From Zoogloea sp. (GTDB lineage Bacteria; Pseudomonadota; Gammaproteobacteria; Burkholderiales; Rhodocyclaceae), in contig JADKKC010000066.1 of the NCBI GenBank assembly GCA_016720685.1, forward strand, positions 172,501-236,500: DNA of 64,000 bases, given 5' to 3'. The notes beneath the pieces are model-generated. The model ran no database searches, was not told the origin of the DNA, and saw nothing but the letters and a program-made list of their open reading frames with translations. Of the stretch, positions 62,364 to 64,000 are shown one piece after another (within the stretch, counting starts at the first letter, position 1; the number at the start of each line of letters is the position of its first letter). The position numbers were made by a program, and so were the translations under genes.

Positions 62364-63758
62364 ATGGCCCGCTGCCCGCTTTCCCTGAGCCGCAAACTCT
62401 GCCTGCTGCTCGCCAGCAGCCTGTTCGCCCTGACCGCCGCCGCCGACGCCGACGCACCGGCCCCGCGCCGACTCGACCTGGACAGCGCCTGGCGCGCGGC
62501 CTTCGCCAACGACCCCATCCTGCGGGCCGCCCGGGCCGGCGCCGAAGCCGGACAGGAAGCCGTGCCCCTGGCCCGCGCCCAACTGCGCCCCCAGATCGGC
62601 GTCAGCGTCGGCCGCAACTTCAACGAACTCGAAACAGACACCACCGTCCTCGGGCGCCCGGTCAATACCCGCCAGGACTACTACAGCGGCACCCAGGCCA
62701 TCACCGTCCGGATGCCCCTCCTGCAGCCGGTCCAGTGGGCCGTCCTGCGTCAGGCCGGCGCCCAGGTCGTCGAGGCCGAAGCCAACCTCGCCAACGCCCG
62801 CCAACAACTGGCCACCCGCCTTGCCGAGGCCTACTTCGATCTGCTCCTCGCCGACGACCAGATCGCCCTTGTCCAGGCCCAGACCCAGGCCCACGCCAGC
62901 CAGCTCGAAGCCGCCAGAAAAGCCCTTGCCGCCGGCTCCGGCATTCGCACCGACATCGACGAAGCCCAGGCCCGCCTCGATCTCGACACCGCCCAGGCGC
63001 TCGAAGCACGCCAGCAGCGCGAACTGGCCCGTCGCCGACTGCAGCACCTGGTAGGCGAACCCTTTGCCGGCATCACCCCGCTGGGCGTGGACCGCCTGCG
63101 CAGCCACCCCCCCACGGCGGGCGAACTGGATGACTGGCTGGCGCTTGCCGATGAGAACAGCCCGGAACTGCAACTGCTGCGTGCCCGCCACGAAGGCGCC
63201 GTCGAGGAACTCGCCAAGGGCCGCGCCCGCCACCTGCCCACCGTGGATGCCATCGCCCAGGTGAATCGCGGCGTCAGCGACAACATAAACCGCATCAACT
63301 CCACCACCACCCAGTCGACCATCGGCATCCAGTTCAACATGGCCCTCTATTCGGGTGGCGGCGTCAACGCGGCAATCCGCCAGGCGCGGGCCGAACTCGT
63401 CCGTGCCGAAGAAAACCTGGCCGCCCAACGCCTCGACCTCAACCTGCGCCTGCACCGGGAACACCGCGGCGTCACCGAAGGGCTGCTGCGCATCAAGGCC
63501 CTCGAGCAAGCCGTCCTCTCGGCCGAACAGCTCTCTCTGTCCAGCCGCCGCGCCTACCAGGCGGGCGCACGCACCACCCTCGACGTCCTCAATGCCGAAC
63601 AACAACTGGCCACCGCCCGCCGGGATTTATCCCAGGCCCGCTACGCCACGCTCGGTGCCTATGTGCGCCTGCAAACCCTGAGCGGCGTCTTTGATGATCG
63701 CCGCCTGGCCGACCTGAACGCACTCTTCGACTCCAACCCGACACCCGGCCCGAAATGA
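62364..63758 (+). CDS. TolC-family outer membrane channel
   Basis: A 464-residue protein with signal peptide (LCLLLASSLFALTAAADA) and two outer membrane factor repeats: LARAQLRPQIGVSVG, LAEAYFDLLLADDQIALVQA; then HLPTVDAIAQVNRGVSDN and AYQAGARTTLDVLNAEQQLA, the strongest TolC signature. It starts three bases after the HlyD gene. It completes the type I export channel through the outer membrane. Confidence 0.92.
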   Translation: MARCPLSLSRKLCLLLASSLFALTAAADADAPAPRRLDLDSAWRAAFANDPILRAARAGAEAGQEAVPLARAQLRPQIGVSVGRNFNELETDTTVLGRPVNTRQDYYSGTQAITVRMPLLQPVQWAVLRQAGAQVVEAEANLANARQQLATRLAEAYFDLLLADDQIALVQAQTQAHASQLEAARKALAAGSGIRTDIDEAQARLDLDTAQALEARQQRELARRRLQHLVGEPFAGITPLGVDRLRSHPPTAGELDDWLALADENSPELQLLRARHEGAVEELAKGRARHLPTVDAIAQVNRGVSDNINRINSTTTQSTIGIQFNMALYSGGGVNAAIRQARAELVRAEENLAAQRLDLNLRLHREHRGVTEGLLRIKALEQAVLSAEQLSLSSRRAYQAGARTTLDVLNAEQQLATARRDLSQARYATLGAYVRLQTLSGVFDDRRLADLNALFDSNPTPGPK

Positions 63759-63760
63759 AT

Positions 63761-63780
63761 GTCAGGAAATGGCAGCTTTC
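63761..63780 (+). repeat. Partial copy of the 57422-57439 repeat arm
   Basis: GTCAGGAAATGGCAGCTTTC matches 57422-57441 in 18 of 20 positions, in the same orientation. It begins two bases after the TolC stop, so the type I secretion operon is bracketed by a direct repeat. Confidence 0.6.
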
Positions 63781-63813
63781 AACCATGACTTTTGACTACA
63801 TTTAACAATTAAT

Positions 63814-63838
63814 CAGTCCTTCAAGGACTGAAATTTTT
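63814..63838. terminator. Rho-independent terminator after the secretion operon
   Basis: CAGTCCT and AGGACTG (63814-63830) form a seven-base stem with a three-base loop, followed by AAATTTTT. It terminates the plus-strand operon and, read from the other side, lies exactly at the stop of the minus-strand open frame. Confidence 0.65.
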
Positions 63839-64000
63839 GCCGTTAATCACTGATCCAGCTTTCAGGCCCTCGTCCTGATTATTAAACCGGCCCTTGAGCA
63901 ACGACACCTCTTTCCAGTCTGTTGCCCATGTAATTCTTTGAATACATACGTCTTTCATGTTTTTGACAGACAGTTCATTCAAGGGCCCTGTTAATAAAGA
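63821..64000 (-). CDS. Partial unrecognised protein at the window end
   Basis: From the window edge a minus-strand frame is open for 59 codons and stops with TGA at 63823-63821. The residues (ELSVKNMKDVCIQRITWATD, then LLKGRFNNQDEGLKAGSVIN) look protein-like and AT-richer than the operon. No family is recognised. It ends convergent with the secretion operon and shares the terminator hairpin. A chance open frame remains possible. Confidence 0.4.
   Translation of the reverse strand, partial: SLLTGPLNELSVKNMKDVCIQRITWATDWKEVSLLKGRFNNQDEGLKAGSVINGKNFSP

Noticed and set aside
1..64000. tRNA, rRNA, riboswitch and CRISPR searches by eye
   Set aside because: No cloverleaf with conserved TTCGA-type arms, no rRNA core sequence, no recognisable riboswitch core and no short-repeat array was noticed; a covariance-model scan would be decisive.

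Overview
The window looks like a piece of a GC-rich betaproteobacterial chromosome. A Rhodocyclales relative (Azoarcus/Thauera/Zoogloea type) is my best guess. It rests on the DUF3348-DUF802-OmpA-DUF2894 cluster, the TorF-type porin, the NarX/NarL-like pair and the style of the REP repeats; no ribosomal marker is present. Single-base insertions and deletions break about a dozen conserved genes, many in homopolymer runs. Much of this is probably sequence error rather than biology, so I annotate those genes at full span and describe the breaks.

Layout. 1-3.8 kb: a four-gene cluster encoding a MotA/MotB-like (ZorAB-like) membrane motor with two soluble partners. 3.9-4.8 kb: an outer-membrane protein. 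4.9-13.2 kb: an amine operon with an APC permease, the subunits of a heme-dependent dimethylamine monooxygenase (dmmABC-like), a two-component flavin monooxygenase and a DUF1989-GcvT fusion. 13.2-19 kb: a minus-strand, defence-like run of HEPN, MNT, a deleted Schlafen-like ATPase and a 1371-residue NACHT-type ATPase with a C-terminal nuclease. 19-25.2 kb: signalling genes (PAS/degenerate GGDEF, NarX-like kinase, NarL-like regulator) and an AAA ATPase behind nested palindromes. 25.5-27.7 kb: a dmmD-like THF enzyme, a damaged purU copy and a 14-codon folD remnant. 27.7-28.9 kb: a long repeat and two AT-richer orphan genes. 28.9-36.2 kb: a LysR-controlled aromatic-acid cluster (VOC, MFS, fumarylacetoacetase-like, maleylacetoacetate isomerase, 3-oxoacid CoA-transferase, metallo-hydrolase). 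36.2-38.6 kb: a MITE-like element, an acetyltransferase gene and three tandem copies plus one inverted copy of the long repeat. 38.7-40.7 kb: glnK-amtB behind a sigma-54 promoter. 40.8-54.6 kb: an XRE-cupin regulator, purU, and the N-methylglutamate pathway (mgdABCD, gmaS, mgsABC), then a truncated IS4-type transposase, folD and folB. 54.6-57.3 kb: a 7TMR-DISM sensor kinase with an in-frame stop, and its response regulator. 57.5-63.8 kb: a type I secretion operon with two tandem ABC proteins, flanked by an 18/20 direct repeat.

How the genes work together. The amine genes form one route. Dimethylamine is oxidatively demethylated to methylamine, and the formaldehyde is captured on tetrahydrofolate. 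Methylamine is ligated to glutamate (GmaS), converted to N-methylglutamate (MgsABC) and oxidised to glutamate plus methylene-THF (MgdABCD). FolD and PurU carry the C1 unit to formate, and FolB supplies folate. AmtB/GlnK may take up ammonium or methylammonium. The route is split into two blocks by the aromatic cluster and the repeats; purU is duplicated across this split and folD is left as a stub on one side, which points to a past rearrangement. No rRNA, tRNA or CRISPR array was seen.
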